A DNA stretch of 64,000 nucleotides, taken from Allopusillimonas soli. GTDB lineage: Bacteria; Pseudomonadota; Gammaproteobacteria; Burkholderiales; Burkholderiaceae_B. Positions 46,468 to 56,273 of the stretch are shown one piece after another (within the stretch, counting starts at the first letter, position 1; each line of letters begins with the position of its first letter). The DNA lies in assembly GCF_004153445.1 (NCBI RefSeq), contig NZ_SDQC01000005.1:248001-312000 (forward strand), in the 5' to 3' direction. A model generated the notes under the pieces. The model saw only the letters and a program-made list of their open reading frames with translations. It made no database searches and had not been told where the DNA came from. The position numbers were made by a program, and so were the translations under genes.

Positions 46468-47526
46468 TCAGGCATCCAGTCCCAGCATGGCCCGCCGTTG
46501 GTCCGCCGAAACGCCGCTGTCGACAAAATCGTCAAAAGCGCGTTCCGCTACACGAATAAGATGATCGCGAATGAAGGACGCGCCCTCCGCAGCGCCCTGC
46601 TCCGGATGCTTGAGACAGCACTCCCACTCCAGGACCGCCCATCCGTCAAAATCGTACTGCGCCATACGTGAAAAAATGCCGGTGAAATCCACCTGGCCGT
46701 CGCCAAGAGAGCGAAAGCGACCCGCGCGCCCGAGCCAGGAAGCGTATCCCCCATAGACGCCCTGCCGGCCCGTGGGATTGAACTCCGCGTCCTTCACATG
46801 AAAGCATTTCACGCGTTCGTGATAAATGTCCAGGAAGGCCAGGTAGTCCAGTTGCTGCAGGAGGAAATGACTTGGATCATACAGAATATTGGCCCGCTCA
46901 TGACCGCCGACGCCTTCCAGGAAACGCTCGAAGCTGATGCCGTCATGCAGATCCTCTCCCGGATGCAGCTCAAAACCGATGTCGACCCCCGCGTCGTCAA
47001 ATGCGTCGAGTACCGGTCGCCAACGCCGCGCCAGCTCGTCAAAAGCATCCTCGACAAGCCCGGCGGGCCGCTGTGGCCATGGATAGAGATAGGGCCACGC
47101 CAACGCGCCTGAAAATGTGGCATGCGCGCGCAATTCCAGTCTGCGCGACGCCTGGGCGGCCAGCAGCAATTGCTGGTGTGCCCAGGCTTGCCGCGCCTTG
47201 GGCTTGCCGCGCACCGCCGCAGCGGCGAACCCGTCGAACAGCGTATCGTAGGCGGGATGCACCGCAAGCAGCTGCCCTTGCAAATGCGTGGACAGCTCGG
47301 TAATGGCCACGCCGGCGTCGGCCAGCATGCCCCGTACATCGTCGCAGTATGACTGGCTATTGGCTGCCTGCTCCAAATCGAACAGCGCCGGATCATTGGT
47401 GGGTATCTGCACCCCTTTGTAGCCCAGGCCGGCCGCCCATGCGGCCAGGCCCTTCAAGCTGTCAAAGGGGGCCTTTTTCCCAGCAAACTGTGCCAGGAAA
47501 ATAGCCGGACCTTTGATGGTTTTCAT
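46468..47526 (-). CDS. Sugar phosphate isomerase/epimerase family protein (TIM barrel)
   Basis: A 352-residue xylose-isomerase-like TIM-barrel protein. Metal-binding type residues are seen in DIGFELHPGEDLHDG (Glu, His), NILYDPSHFLLQQLD (Asp, His), VKCFHVKDAEFN (His, Asp) and WAVLEWECC (Glu). Similar proteins are IolE-type, YcjR-type and KguE-like isomerases. It is encoded between the ribose-type binding protein and the Gfo/Idh/MocA oxidoreductase and probably works on the same imported sugar. The reaction is not identifiable from sequence. Confidence 0.84.
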   Translation of the reverse strand: MKTIKGPAIFLAQFAGKKAPFDSLKGLAAWAAGLGYKGVQIPTNDPALFDLEQAANSQSYCDDVRGMLADAGVAITELSTHLQGQLLAVHPAYDTLFDGFAAAAVRGKPKARQAWAHQQLLLAAQASRRLELRAHATFSGALAWPYLYPWPQRPAGLVEDAFDELARRWRPVLDAFDDAGVDIGFELHPGEDLHDGISFERFLEGVGGHERANILYDPSHFLLQQLDYLAFLDIYHERVKCFHVKDAEFNPTGRQGVYGGYASWLGRAGRFRSLGDGQVDFTGIFSRMAQYDFDGWAVLEWECCLKHPEQGAAEGASFIRDHLIRVAERAFDDFVDSGVSADQRRAMLGLDA

Positions 47527-47538
47527 GCACGACTCCGT

Positions 47539-48507
47539 TCAGAATGGCGAATCAGGAAAGTAGAAGTCCTTCGCATTTTCCTTGGTGATCAGGACCGAAG
47601 GAATGATGGTCTTGGCGGGCAGGGCTTCGCCCTTCAGGCGCGCCTCGGCAGTCAGCTTGATTGCGTCGTAAATGAACTTCGGCGAATAGGAAACATCAGC
47701 CTTGATGAGCGGATTGCTGTCGTCCAGTATGGTCTTGACCATGCCCTTGGCACCCGCGCCGCCAAACACGATCTTGATGTCCTTGCGATCCGCCTGGCGT
47801 ATCGCCTTGAGCACGCCAACAGCCATATCATCATCAGCCGCCCAGACTGCATCAATGTGCTTGAAACGCGTCAGGTAATCCTGCATGACCTTGAAGGCGT
47901 CGTCGCGATTCCAGTTGCCGTAGCGCGCATCCAGTATCTTGATGTCCGGATGCTTGTCGGTCACCGCCTTGAAGGCGTCCATGCGCTCATTGTCAAGCGT
48001 GGTGGGAATGCCTCGCAGCACAACGACATCGCCCTTGCCGTTCAGTTGCTCCACCAGATACTCGGCGGCCAGCCTGCCGAACGCCGTGTTGTCGCCCGAC
48101 ACATAGGCATCCTGGGCGCTGGTGTCCGTCAGGCCGCGGTCGACCACGGTAATGTACACACCCTTTTTCTTAAGCTGCATGACCGGTTGGGTCAGCGAAG
48201 CCGACTCAAAGGGCATGATGACCAGCGCGTTGATCTTGTTCACCGTGAGCAGATCCTGCAGCTGATTGGCCTGCTGCGGCGCACCGCTGGATGTCTTCAC
48301 AATGACCTTCAGCTCGGGATGCGCTTTCTCCAACTCTTTCTTGGCCTGTTCCGACCACCACACCACGCCGGCTGTAAAGCTGTGCGTGGCGGCGGGGATG
48401 GACACACCCAGCGTGACCGGCTCGGCGGCCGGTGCCGCGGTGCTCCACATGCCCAGCATGGCGATGGCGCCCAGGCCGGCTGCAATACTGCGTAGCGATC
48501 GTTTCAT
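47539..48507 (-). CDS. Ribose-type ABC transporter substrate-binding protein
   Basis: A 322-residue periplasmic protein (Peripla_BP_4). Signal peptide [20 protein letters not shown] then WSTAAPA; mature part [29 protein letters not shown] with ligand-site motifs [15 protein letters not shown] and [10 protein letters not shown]. The start has GGAGGTAACA directly before it; a longer frame upstream is unrelated. It belongs with the permease and double ATPase upstream and would bind a neutral or modified monosaccharide. Confidence 0.92.
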   Translation of the reverse strand: MKRSLRSIAAGLGAIAMLGMWSTAAPAAEPVTLGVSIPAATHSFTAGVVWWSEQAKKELEKAHPELKVIVKTSSGAPQQANQLQDLLTVNKINALVIMPFESASLTQPVMQLKKKGVYITVVDRGLTDTSAQDAYVSGDNTAFGRLAAEYLVEQLNGKGDVVVLRGIPTTLDNERMDAFKAVTDKHPDIKILDARYGNWNRDDAFKVMQDYLTRFKHIDAVWAADDDMAVGVLKAIRQADRKDIKIVFGGAGAKGMVKTILDDSNPLIKADVSYSPKFIYDAIKLTAEARLKGEALPAKTIIPSVLITKENAKDFYFPDSPF

Positions 48508-48578
48508 TGTTACCTCCAGGTTTGGCTTTTTTAGGAAGAAAACCGGATACGCGGCCAGAAGGCGTGACCCGGAATAGC

Positions 48579-49658
48579 TCAGGTTCGGCGCCGTTGCAGG
48601 AACGCCACGATGATAATGACGAACCCCTGCACCGCCGCGTTCAGATAAACGCTGATGATGCTGGTGAGATTCAGGATATTGCCGATCACGGACAACAGGA
48701 TGGCGCCCACAACCGTGCCCGTCATGGTTCCCGACCCGCCCTTTAGCGCCGTGCCGCCCACAATGACCGCGGCAATCGCCTCCAATTCCCATAGCAGCCC
48801 GGTGGTGGGCGTTGCCGATCCCAGACGCGGCACATACAGCACGGTGGCAATACCCACGCAAATGCCCAGCAGAACATAGGTAAGCGTCTTGGTCAGGTCC
48901 ACGTTCACCGCGGCATAGCGGGCCACCTGTTCATTCGAGCCTATGGCTTGCACATAGCGCCCGAAGGCGCTGCGGTTCAACAGCAGGCCGCCCAGCAGCG
49001 CGATGGCCAGAAACACCCATACGGGGACAGGCACGCCGAGCAGGCTTGCGTAATACACAGGGCTGTATGCATCCGACAGATTCATGTCCAGCGTGATCGC
49101 GCCACCGTCGGACAGATAGGTCAGATAGGCGCGAAAGATGCCCAACGTGCCCAGGGTGACAATAAAGGGTTCAATGCGCCCCCGGGTAATGAGCAGCCCG
49201 TGCGCGAGGCCCAGCACACCCCCCAGCAGCAATGCGAAGGCCATGCCTATGGCAATTACCAGTGCCGGGGATGCAACGGCCCCCGTGAGCCCATTCATCA
49301 CCAGAATCATGCTGCCGGCAATCAGTGCCGCCATCGAGCCGACAGAAAGATCGATGCCACCGGAAATGATCACAAAGCACATGCCTACGGAAATAATCCC
49401 GATGAACGATGTGCGTGTCAGCACATTCATGATGTTGTCGACATCGGCAAAACTGCTGTTAAGCAGCGTACCCGCAACGCACAGCAACACGAGGCCGGCG
49501 ATGGGACCCAGACCGTGCAGGCGCCCGCCCCAGCCCGATCCGGAAAGCCGCGGCAGGCTGCCGCGCTCGTTCGCCGCCGCGGCGGTCTCTGACTTGGAGG
49601 GCGCTGCCGGGCCGCGTCCGCCCTCAGCTGGATTGGTGTGTTCCGGTTGCATGCGCAA
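48579..49658 (-). CDS. Ribose-type ABC transporter permease
   Basis: A 359-residue RbsC-family membrane protein. After a 45-residue polar Ala/Gly/Glu-rich N-terminal extension come about nine helices with the family motifs [29 protein letters not shown] (split: [13 protein letters not shown], then SMAALIAG) and [29 protein letters not shown]. The start lies inside the end of the ATPase gene (overlap 35 bases); ATG six bases later is also possible. Confidence 0.9.
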   Translation of the reverse strand: MRMQPEHTNPAEGGRGPAAPSKSETAAAANERGSLPRLSGSGWGGRLHGLGPIAGLVLLCVAGTLLNSSFADVDNIMNVLTRTSFIGIISVGMCFVIISGGIDLSVGSMAALIAGSMILVMNGLTGAVASPALVIAIGMAFALLLGGVLGLAHGLLITRGRIEPFIVTLGTLGIFRAYLTYLSDGGAITLDMNLSDAYSPVYYASLLGVPVPVWVFLAIALLGGLLLNRSAFGRYVQAIGSNEQVARYAAVNVDLTKTLTYVLLGICVGIATVLYVPRLGSATPTTGLLWELEAIAAVIVGGTALKGGSGTMTGTVVGAILLSVIGNILNLTSIISVYLNAAVQGFVIIIVAFLQRRRT

Positions 49659-51123
49659 TCAGCTCCTTCTCGTTCAGTTGCTCCGCATCCAGCATGGCCG
49701 TGAGATATCCCGTGCGCATCACCGCTACCCTATGGCATAGCCCGATGAGCTCGACCAGCTCGGACGAAATCACAATGACTGCCAAGCCTTGCCTGGCCAG
49801 GTCATGAATGAGGAAGTAGATGTCGCGTTTGGCGCCTATGTCCACGCCACGTGTCGGCTCGTCCAGAACGACAATGCCGGGGCCGGGATGCAGTACCTTG
49901 GCCAATGCCAGTTTCTGCTGGTTGCCGCCCGACAATGAAGAGGCGAGCGCCTCCGGGTCTCGCGCGCGTATGCCGAACGCCTGAATGGCCTGCTCCATGG
50001 CGCGCCGCTCCGCAGCCGCGTCCAGGAGCGGATGCGTGTAGCGCTGAAGCGCCATTAGCGTAAGATTCTGCCGCATCCCGAAGGACAGAACAATGCCCTT
50101 GCCCTTGCGGTCCTCGCTCAGGTAGGTCAGCCCCTGGCGTGCCGCATCGCGCGGATTGCGAATCTGCGTTTCGCGCCCGCCTATGCGTATGCGTCCCGAC
50201 GTGCGGCGCCGCAAGCCAAGCAAGCCTTCGAACAATTCAGTGCGGCCGGCGCCTACCAGGCCAGCAAAGCCCAATATCTCGCCCGGCCTGACCGAAAAAC
50301 CGACATCATGCGCCCATCCCGGCACCTCGATTCCCTGGACCTCCAGCGCAAACTCCGCGTTTTCCGGAGCGTGAGCCTTGGATGGAAACAGGTCCTCGAG
50401 TTCGCGCCCGACCATCAGGTTGGCCATCTCCCGGCGTGAGACGGAGGCGGTGGGCCGGCTTGTGACGTAGGCGCCATCGCGCATGACGACAATGTCGTCG
50501 GTGATGCGCGCCACCTCGTCCAGCTTGTGCGATATATAGATGACGCTGCAACCCCGGCCCCGCATCTGGCTGATGAGGCCGAACAACCGGTCAGTCTCGG
50601 TGGGGGTGAGCGTTGCCGTCGGCTCATCCATGATGAGCAATCGCGCATCCCGGGCCAGTGCCTTGGCAATTTCCACCAGCTGCTTTTCAGCCACGATCAG
50701 TTGGCTGACGCGGGCATCCGGATCCACGTTCAGCCCGACACGCTTGAGCAGTGCAGCAGTTTCCGTGCGCATGCGCGCCGCGTCCAGGAATAGACCGCGC
50801 CGGTGCTCGCGGCCAAGAAAAATATTCTCGGCGATGGTGAGATCCTCGGCCAGGTTGATTTCCTGGTGGATAAGTACGATGCCCAGCATCTCCGCCTCAC
50901 GTGGCGATGCGAAATCGCACGGCTTGCCGTCCACCCACACTCGCCCTTGCGTCGGACGCTCATAGCCACCGAGAATTTTCATCAGCGTGGACTTGCCGGC
51001 GCCGTTTTCCCCGAGCAGGCCGTGTACTTTGCCTGGCGGTAAAGAGAAGCTCACGTCGCGCAGCACGCGCACAGGGCCGAAATCCTTGCTGACCGATTCG
51101 AATGCTATCGTCAGACTCATCAA
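49624..51123 (-). CDS. Sugar ABC transporter ATP-binding protein, RbsA/MglA type (two ATPase domains)
   Basis: A 499-residue protein with duplicated ATPase modules. Domain one has [20 protein letters not shown] (Walker A, about residue 36), signature-like [18 protein letters not shown] and Walker [16 protein letters not shown]. Domain two has the degenerate [16 protein letters not shown], the signature [15 protein letters not shown] and [14 protein letters not shown]. This is the standard sugar-importer layout. The start overlaps the LacI gene stop (ATGA). Transport substrate unknown. Confidence 0.93.
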   Translation of the reverse strand: MMSLTIAFESVSKDFGPVRVLRDVSFSLPPGKVHGLLGENGAGKSTLMKILGGYERPTQGRVWVDGKPCDFASPREAEMLGIVLIHQEINLAEDLTIAENIFLGREHRRGLFLDAARMRTETAALLKRVGLNVDPDARVSQLIVAEKQLVEIAKALARDARLLIMDEPTATLTPTETDRLFGLISQMRGRGCSVIYISHKLDEVARITDDIVVMRDGAYVTSRPTASVSRREMANLMVGRELEDLFPSKAHAPENAEFALEVQGIEVPGWAHDVGFSVRPGEILGFAGLVGAGRTELFEGLLGLRRRTSGRIRIGGRETQIRNPRDAARQGLTYLSEDRKGKGIVLSFGMRQNLTLMALQRYTHPLLDAAAERRAMEQAIQAFGIRARDPEALASSLSGGNQQKLALAKVLHPGPGIVVLDEPTRGVDIGAKRDIYFLIHDLARQGLAVIVISSELVELIGLCHRVAVMRTGYLTAMLDAEQLNEKELIAHATGTHQSS

Positions 51124-52106
51124 GCGCTCTCCCGAAGTACCAGGCTGTGCGGCAGAATGATGCCTTCCGCGCCGGATTTCTGTGTATCCAGCCTGCGCAG
51201 CAACAAGGCGGCGGCATGCCTGCCGAGATCGCGCATGGGCTGCGCCACCGTCGTCAACGACGGACAGGTCTGGCGCGCAAGATCAATATCATCGAACCCC
51301 ATGACCGCCATGTCGCCGGGAACGCTCAGCCCACTGTCGTGCAGACCGCGCATCACGCCCAGCGCCAGTGTGTCGGACACCGCGAAAATGGCGGTAGGCG
51401 GATCAGTCAACGCCAATAGACCCGCAACCGCGCTGCGGCCGGCCGCGAAATCCAGCCCCTCGGCGCGAACCAGATATTCATCCTCGACCTCGATGCCCGC
51501 GGCGGCCAGCGCATCCATGTATCCCTGCAGCCGCTCGCGCGCATACATATAGCGGGTATCGGAATTGACGAAGGCGATCCGGCAATGGCCCTTGTCCAGC
51601 AGATATGCTGCCGCCTCGCGCGCTGCCGCGCGGTTGTCGATGCCCGCATAGGGAATGCCGGCGCCACGATCGAATTCGCAGCAAGCCACCCAGGGAAAAT
51701 GCAGCGCCTCGGCCTGCCGCGCCTGCTGCACGGTATCCGGATCCAGGCAGATCGCCCCGTCGGCCCGGCGCGTGTGCAGCAGATCGAGATAGCGCCGTTC
51801 CCGGAACGGATCGCCATTGGTCTCGCACAGCAACAGCGCATAGCTGCGCGCCTGCACAGCCTCGTCTATGCCCTGCACGATCTGCGCATAAAAAGGATTG
51901 CCAATATCGGGCACCATCACCAGCAGCAAACGGCTTTCATCGGTGCGTAGGCTGCGAGCGAGTTGATTGACGCGATAGCCAAGTGCGTGGATGGACGCCG
52001 TGACCCGTGCTCGCGTGGACTCGCGCACGGCTTGGCTCGCGTTGAGCACGCGCGATACCGTGGCCACCGATACGCCGGCGTGCGCCGCCACCTGGGAAAT
52101 GGACAC
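51120..52106 (-). CDS. LacI-family transcriptional regulator of the ribose-type sugar operon
   Basis: About 328 residues from a GTG start: VSISQVAAHAGVSVATVSRVLNASQAVRESTRARVTASIHALGYRVNQLARSLRTDESRLLLVMVPDIGNPF (key HTH AAHAGVSVATVSRVLN and hinge N-LARSLRT--S). The open frame offers an ATG 37 codons earlier, but this would bury the 18-bp operator in coding sequence, and AGGGGA sits 7 bases before the GTG. It is first in a directon that includes the transporter, isomerase, oxidoreductase and ptxS. It probably represses that operon and itself. Confidence 0.85.
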   Translation of the reverse strand: MSISQVAAHAGVSVATVSRVLNASQAVRESTRARVTASIHALGYRVNQLARSLRTDESRLLLVMVPDIGNPFYAQIVQGIDEAVQARSYALLLCETNGDPFRERRYLDLLHTRRADGAICLDPDTVQQARQAEALHFPWVACCEFDRGAGIPYAGIDNRAAAREAAAYLLDKGHCRIAFVNSDTRYMYARERLQGYMDALAAAGIEVEDEYLVRAEGLDFAAGRSAVAGLLALTDPPTAIFAVSDTLALGVMRGLHDSGLSVPGDMAVMGFDDIDLARQTCPSLTTVAQPMRDLGRHAAALLLRRLDTQKSGAEGIILPHSLVLRESA

Positions 52107-52172
52107 TTTGCCTTCCCCTGCGGCGTCCCCGTCGAGCTGATGATGCTTGGCGCCCACTGCTTGTTCCACATT

Positions 52173-52190
52173 AATGTAATCGATTACATT
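52173..52190. promoter_or_regulatory. LacI-type operator, 18-bp perfect palindrome
   Basis: AATGTAATCGATTACATT is self-complementary over 18 bases. Its core TGTAATCGATTACA fits the LacI/GalR operator style with central CG. It is 67 bases before the LacI GTG start and 120 bases before the divergent zwf, so it may control one or both directions. Confidence 0.82.
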
Positions 52191-52311
52191 ATCCTGGGCG
52201 GCGCTGCCTTTTCCCATGCGGGCTTACCCTAAAGCCGTCCCGTCATTACAATGGGGTAACAATGGCGCCGCCAGGCTGATTCAGGCGCGCCGCGCGTAAT
52301 GAAGGAAGTTC

Positions 52312-53772
52312 ATGGCAACGACTCCAGCCTTCGATATCGTCTTTTTCGGTGGCACCGGCGACTTGGCCTTGCGCAAGCTGTTGCCGTCGCTCTACCACGC
52401 CCACAAGGATGGTGTCCTGCATCCCGATGGACGCATCCACGCCCTGGGTCGCAAGGCACTGGGGCAGGACGGCTACCTGGCGCTCCTTGAAGAGCGCGTG
52501 CGCCCGCGACTGGGCGAGCACGCCGACGAGCCGATGTGGAAAACCTTTCTGGCGCGCGTGCATTTCCATGTTCTCGACGCTCAGCAGCCCCAGCATTACG
52601 CCACACTGGCCAATGTGCTGGGACCTCCGTCGGACCGTGTCGTCGTGTGCTATCTGGCCACGGCGCCATCACTGTTCATCCCAATCTGCGAGCATCTCGC
52701 GGCGGCTGGTTTGAATCACTCCAACGTGCGGGTGGTGCTCGAGAAACCCCTGGGACACGACCTCCCCTCCTCCAACGCTATCAACGAAGCGGTGGGCCAG
52801 TGCTTCACCGAGAATCAGATCTACCGCATCGATCATTACCTGGGCAAGGAGTCGGTGCAGAATCTGCTTGCCGTGCGCTTTGGCAACACGCTGTTCGAGC
52901 CGCTGTGGCGGCGCGAGTGGATAGACAACGTCCAGATCACCATCGCCGAGGAGCTGGGCGTCGAAGAGCGCGGCGATTTCTACGACCGCACCGGCGCACT
53001 GCGCGACATGCTGCAAAGTCATCTGCTGCAATTGCTGTGCATGGTGGCCATGGAACCGCCAGCGAGCCTCACCGAAGACGCTGTGCGCGACGAAAAGCTC
53101 AAGGTGCTTCGATCGCTCAAGCCATTCACACCCGAAGACGTGCTCACCAAGGCTGTGCGCGGACAATACCGCAGCGGCGCCATCAACGGCAGGCCTGTGC
53201 CGGCGTATCGGGACGAGCCCCATGTCGACCCGGCCAGCAATACGGAGACCTTCGTAGCGCTGCAGGCCGAAGTATCGAACTGGCGCTGGTCGGGCGTGCC
53301 GTTCTTTCTACGCACCGGCAAGCGCATGCAGGAACGCGTTGCGGAAATCGTCATCAACTTCCGCCGCGTCCCGCACACGCTGTTTCCCATGCCCATAGGC
53401 CTGCAGTCGGGCAACAGGCTCGTCATCCGGCTGCAGCCCAAAGAGGGCGTGCGCCTGTATTTCCTTGCCAAGCAGCCAGGCGATGCGATGAGCCTGCAGT
53501 CCACGTATCTGGATCTGGACTTCCATGCGATGTTCAAGGCGCGCTGGTCCGATGCGTACGAGCGCCTGCTCCTGGATGTGATACGCGGGCGGCTTGCGCT
53601 CTTCATGCGACGCGATGAGCAGGCCCAGGCATGGTCCTGGGTCGAACCCATTCTTGACTGCTGGAGCAGGCACGCCATTGCGCCCAAGATGTATACCGCA
53701 GGCAGTTGGGGGCCCGCTGCATCCAGCGGCCTGCTTTCGCGAGCGGGCGTAGCCTGGCACGAGGAGGCCTGA
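52312..53772 (+). CDS. zwf: Glucose-6-phosphate 1-dehydrogenase
   Basis: A 486-residue cytosolic enzyme oxidising glucose 6-phosphate to 6-phosphogluconolactone with NADP+ or NAD+. The dinucleotide motif FFGGTGDLALRKLLPSLYH is near the N-terminus, the active-site peptide RIDHYLGKESVQN (catalytic His and Lys) near residue 180, and FFLRTGKRM further on. Length fits. It leads zwf-pgl-glk and is divergent from a LacI-regulated sugar operon. The palindrome at 52173 may also affect it. Confidence 0.97.
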   Translation: MATTPAFDIVFFGGTGDLALRKLLPSLYHAHKDGVLHPDGRIHALGRKALGQDGYLALLEERVRPRLGEHADEPMWKTFLARVHFHVLDAQQPQHYATLANVLGPPSDRVVVCYLATAPSLFIPICEHLAAAGLNHSNVRVVLEKPLGHDLPSSNAINEAVGQCFTENQIYRIDHYLGKESVQNLLAVRFGNTLFEPLWRREWIDNVQITIAEELGVEERGDFYDRTGALRDMLQSHLLQLLCMVAMEPPASLTEDAVRDEKLKVLRSLKPFTPEDVLTKAVRGQYRSGAINGRPVPAYRDEPHVDPASNTETFVALQAEVSNWRWSGVPFFLRTGKRMQERVAEIVINFRRVPHTLFPMPIGLQSGNRLVIRLQPKEGVRLYFLAKQPGDAMSLQSTYLDLDFHAMFKARWSDAYERLLLDVIRGRLALFMRRDEQAQAWSWVEPILDCWSRHAIAPKMYTAGSWGPAASSGLLSRAGVAWHEEA

Positions 53773-53775
53773 ATC

Positions 53776-54450
53776 ATGTGGCGCGAATTTGAATCCTCCG
53801 TGGACTGCGCGCGGGCTCTAGCCACCGACATCGGCACCCGGCTCGAGCGCGTGGTCGAACGCAATGGCAGCGCAGGCCTGGCGGTATCCGGTGGCCGTAG
53901 CCCGATTGCGCTTTTCGAGACCCTCAGCGGTCTGGATCTGCCCTGGGCCGCCATCAACATCTCCCTGGTGGATGAGCGTTTCGTGCCCACCGACAGCGAG
54001 GACAGCAATGAACATCTTGTGCGCACGCACCTGCTTCGCGGCAGCGCGGCCCATGCGCACTTTACCGGGCTGGTCACGGACGCGGACGATCTTGCACACT
54101 CGCTCGAGACAGCCAACCTGGCCGAGGGCGATCCCGCGGTCGTTGTGCTGGGTATGGGCGACGACGGCCATACCGCGTCGCTTTTCCCCGGCGCGCCTCA
54201 ACTTCCTCAAGGCCTGGATCCGCGCAGCCCCCAGCGCTACGTGCACATAACGCCTCCCCATGCCCCGCACGAACGCATCAGCATGACGCTACGCGCCATT
54301 CTGTCCGCGCGCCGCATCATTCTGCTCATCTCAGGCGCGCATAAACGGGAGGTATTGGGACGCGCCGCCACCGGACCCGATCCCGCCCTGCCCGTGAGCT
54401 ATGTCATCAACCAAACCGGAGTTCCCTTCGATGTCTACTGGCACGCCTGA
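53776..54450 (+). CDS. pgl: 6-phosphogluconolactonase
   Basis: A 224-residue SOL/DevB-family hydrolase that opens 6-phosphogluconolactone to 6-phosphogluconate. Motifs are LAVSGGRSPIALFETLSGLDLPW, INISLVDERFVPTDSEDSNEHLVRTHLL and VVLGMGDDGHTASLFPGAPQL, all family signatures. It begins three bases after zwf and overlaps glk by 20 bases, which indicates one transcription unit. Confidence 0.96.
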   Translation: MWREFESSVDCARALATDIGTRLERVVERNGSAGLAVSGGRSPIALFETLSGLDLPWAAINISLVDERFVPTDSEDSNEHLVRTHLLRGSAAHAHFTGLVTDADDLAHSLETANLAEGDPAVVVLGMGDDGHTASLFPGAPQLPQGLDPRSPQRYVHITPPHAPHERISMTLRAILSARRIILLISGAHKREVLGRAATGPDPALPVSYVINQTGVPFDVYWHA

Positions 54451-55441
54451 CACCCCCGCGCCCGCGGCCTCACGCCAACACGAATGCCACCTGGTTGCCG
54501 ACGTGGGCGGCACACACGCCCGTTTTGCGCTTTGCACCAGCGTCGACGACATTCACGGTATCGAGGTCCTCGGCAGCGACGATTTCCCCACCATGGAAGC
54601 GGCCATCCGCCAGTACCTGGCCAACCAGGGCAACCCCCATGTGCGGCACGCCGTCATCGGCATCGCCAACCCCATCCTGGGTGACCATATCAAAATGACC
54701 AATGCGAGCTGGGAGTTTTCCATTGAACAGTTGCGCAAGGCCCTGAAGTTCGAGAATCTGCATGTCATCAACGACTTCACCGCGCAGGCGCTGGCCATCC
54801 CGCATCTGCACGCCAACGAACTATACAAGGTTGGCGGCGGCGAGGCCGTGCCGGGCGCGGCATTGGGCGTTCTGGGCCCCGGAACCGGACTGGGCGTGTC
54901 CGGGCTCGTGCGCACGCCGAGAGGCCGATGGATTCCTCTTGCGGCCGAGGGCGGACATGTCAGCTTTGCTCCGCAGGACGACCTCGAAGCCATGCTCTGG
55001 CGCGCAGCGCGCGGCAAGCATCCCGACCATGTATCCGTGGAGAGATTGGTTTCCGGCCCCGGCTTGGCCTTCATCTATGAATGTCTGTGCAACGATGCCG
55101 GGCAGGCTGTGCAGGACTACTCCCCGTCCCAGATCAGCGAACACGGCATCGCCAATACCGATAGAATCTGTCGTCTTGCGCTGGATACCTTCTGTGCAAT
55201 ACTCGGCACCGCCGCCAGCGATCTGGCGTTGACCCTGGGTGCACGCGGCGGCATTTACATTGGCGGTGGCATCGTCAAGAAGCTGGGAGACTATTTTCAT
55301 CAGTCCCCCTTCCGCATGCGATTCGAAGACAAGGGGAGGTTCAGCGGTTATCTTGCCGCCATTCCTGTCCATGTCATTGATGCACGTCAGCCCGCCTTGC
55401 GGGGCGCGGCCGCGTACTTCGAAACGCTGGCCAACGAATAG
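54431..55441 (+). CDS. glk: Glucokinase
   Basis: A 336-residue ROK-unrelated, E. coli-type glucokinase. ATP/phosphate motif VADVGGTHARFALCTS near residue 25, glucose-binding VINDFTAQALAIP and LGPGTGLGVSGLVRT, then the EGGHVSFAPQ segment. It phosphorylates glucose to glucose 6-phosphate for Zwf. An ATG 30 bases earlier is in frame, but GGAG precedes the chosen start at a better distance (about 11). The presence of glk, zwf, pgl and eda implies real sugar use, unlike strictly asaccharolytic relatives. Confidence 0.94.
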   Translation: MSTGTPDTPAPAASRQHECHLVADVGGTHARFALCTSVDDIHGIEVLGSDDFPTMEAAIRQYLANQGNPHVRHAVIGIANPILGDHIKMTNASWEFSIEQLRKALKFENLHVINDFTAQALAIPHLHANELYKVGGGEAVPGAALGVLGPGTGLGVSGLVRTPRGRWIPLAAEGGHVSFAPQDDLEAMLWRAARGKHPDHVSVERLVSGPGLAFIYECLCNDAGQAVQDYSPSQISEHGIANTDRICRLALDTFCAILGTAASDLALTLGARGGIYIGGGIVKKLGDYFHQSPFRMRFEDKGRFSGYLAAIPVHVIDARQPALRGAAAYFETLANE

Positions 55442-55620
55442 CACCGAACCACCCCGCACGTCAGCCAGCGCCAAGTCGCTGTCATGCCGTTAATGTCTTG
55501 ATACACCAACCCACTCCCAGCATCCGTTCGGATTTCTTTCGGCGCTACGATAAGGGTGTGGCGCATTCCACAGGCAGAACCAATCGTGCGTCATCGGCAC
55601 AATCCAAGATGGAGGTCACC

Positions 55621-55914
55621 ATGGGCGAGTTCGCCAAGAAGACAGAAGCCAAATTCGAGGACGACTGCATACGTTTCAGTTGGGACAACGCCGACGGTAG
55701 GAGAGACTATGAGATCTCCGGCGCTGCGCTGCGCCAGGTGTTCGGTGCGCGTGACAACACAGGCAGCGAGCTACTTGAAGCATTTGAACGGGGTCGTGAA
55801 CAAATAACCCGGGCGGTGGCCTTGTCTCTCAATGCCCCCACCGACGGCGTCACGGAACTGGGTACCGGGGATTTCGGGCAAGAAGAAAACAGCAACGGTA
55901 TGGCGCCGCCGTAG
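55621..55914 (+). CDS. Small DUF1488-like protein
   Basis: A 97-residue hypothetical protein. The pattern IRFSWDNADGRRDYEISGAALRQVFG then LLEAFERGREQITRAVALSL and a terminal ELGTGDF resembles DUF1488 proteins (FW-DG, LL-AF--NR--I, L-A-DF). The chosen ATG has GGAGGT 5 bases upstream; the frame upstream of it is not needed. Stands alone between glk and ynfA. The function of the family is unknown. Confidence 0.72.
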   Translation: MGEFAKKTEAKFEDDCIRFSWDNADGRRDYEISGAALRQVFGARDNTGSELLEAFERGREQITRAVALSLNAPTDGVTELGTGDFGQEENSNGMAPP

Positions 55915-55937
55915 CAGTTCTCGCGGTCGCCCAAGCT

Positions 55938-56273
55938 TCAGCCCGGCGGCTTCTGCCAGCCCAGCACTATGACGGCCATGCCCAGCAAGGCGATGGCCGC
56001 CCCAAGCCAGTCGTGCATGGACAGCTTCGCGCCATCCACGAAGCGCAGCCACAGAAGTGCCGTAACCACATACACGCCGCCGTACGCTGCGTAAACCCGC
56101 CCGCTGGCGGCGGGGTGCAGGCTGAGTAGCCATACGAACAAGCCCAGGCTGATGACGGCTGGAAATAACACCCACCAGGGGCCGCCTTTGCGCAGCCACA
56201 GATAGGGCAGATAGCACCCCACGATCTCCGCGAGCGCGGTGGCGAAGAACAGTGCCGCCGTCTTCAACATCAT
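55938..56273 (-). CDS. YnfA-family (UPF0060) small membrane protein
   Basis: A 111-residue inner-membrane protein with four helices, related to small multidrug resistance proteins. Family signatures are [26 protein letters not shown] and [24 protein letters not shown], ending in the [12 protein letters not shown] helix. Homologues are proposed exporters of toxic cations, not certain here. The start overlaps the HAD gene stop by four bases, so they form an operon. Confidence 0.93.
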   Translation of the reverse strand: MMLKTAALFFATALAEIVGCYLPYLWLRKGGPWWVLFPAVISLGLFVWLLSLHPAASGRVYAAYGGVYVVTALLWLRFVDGAKLSMHDWLGAAIALLGMAVIVLGWQKPPG

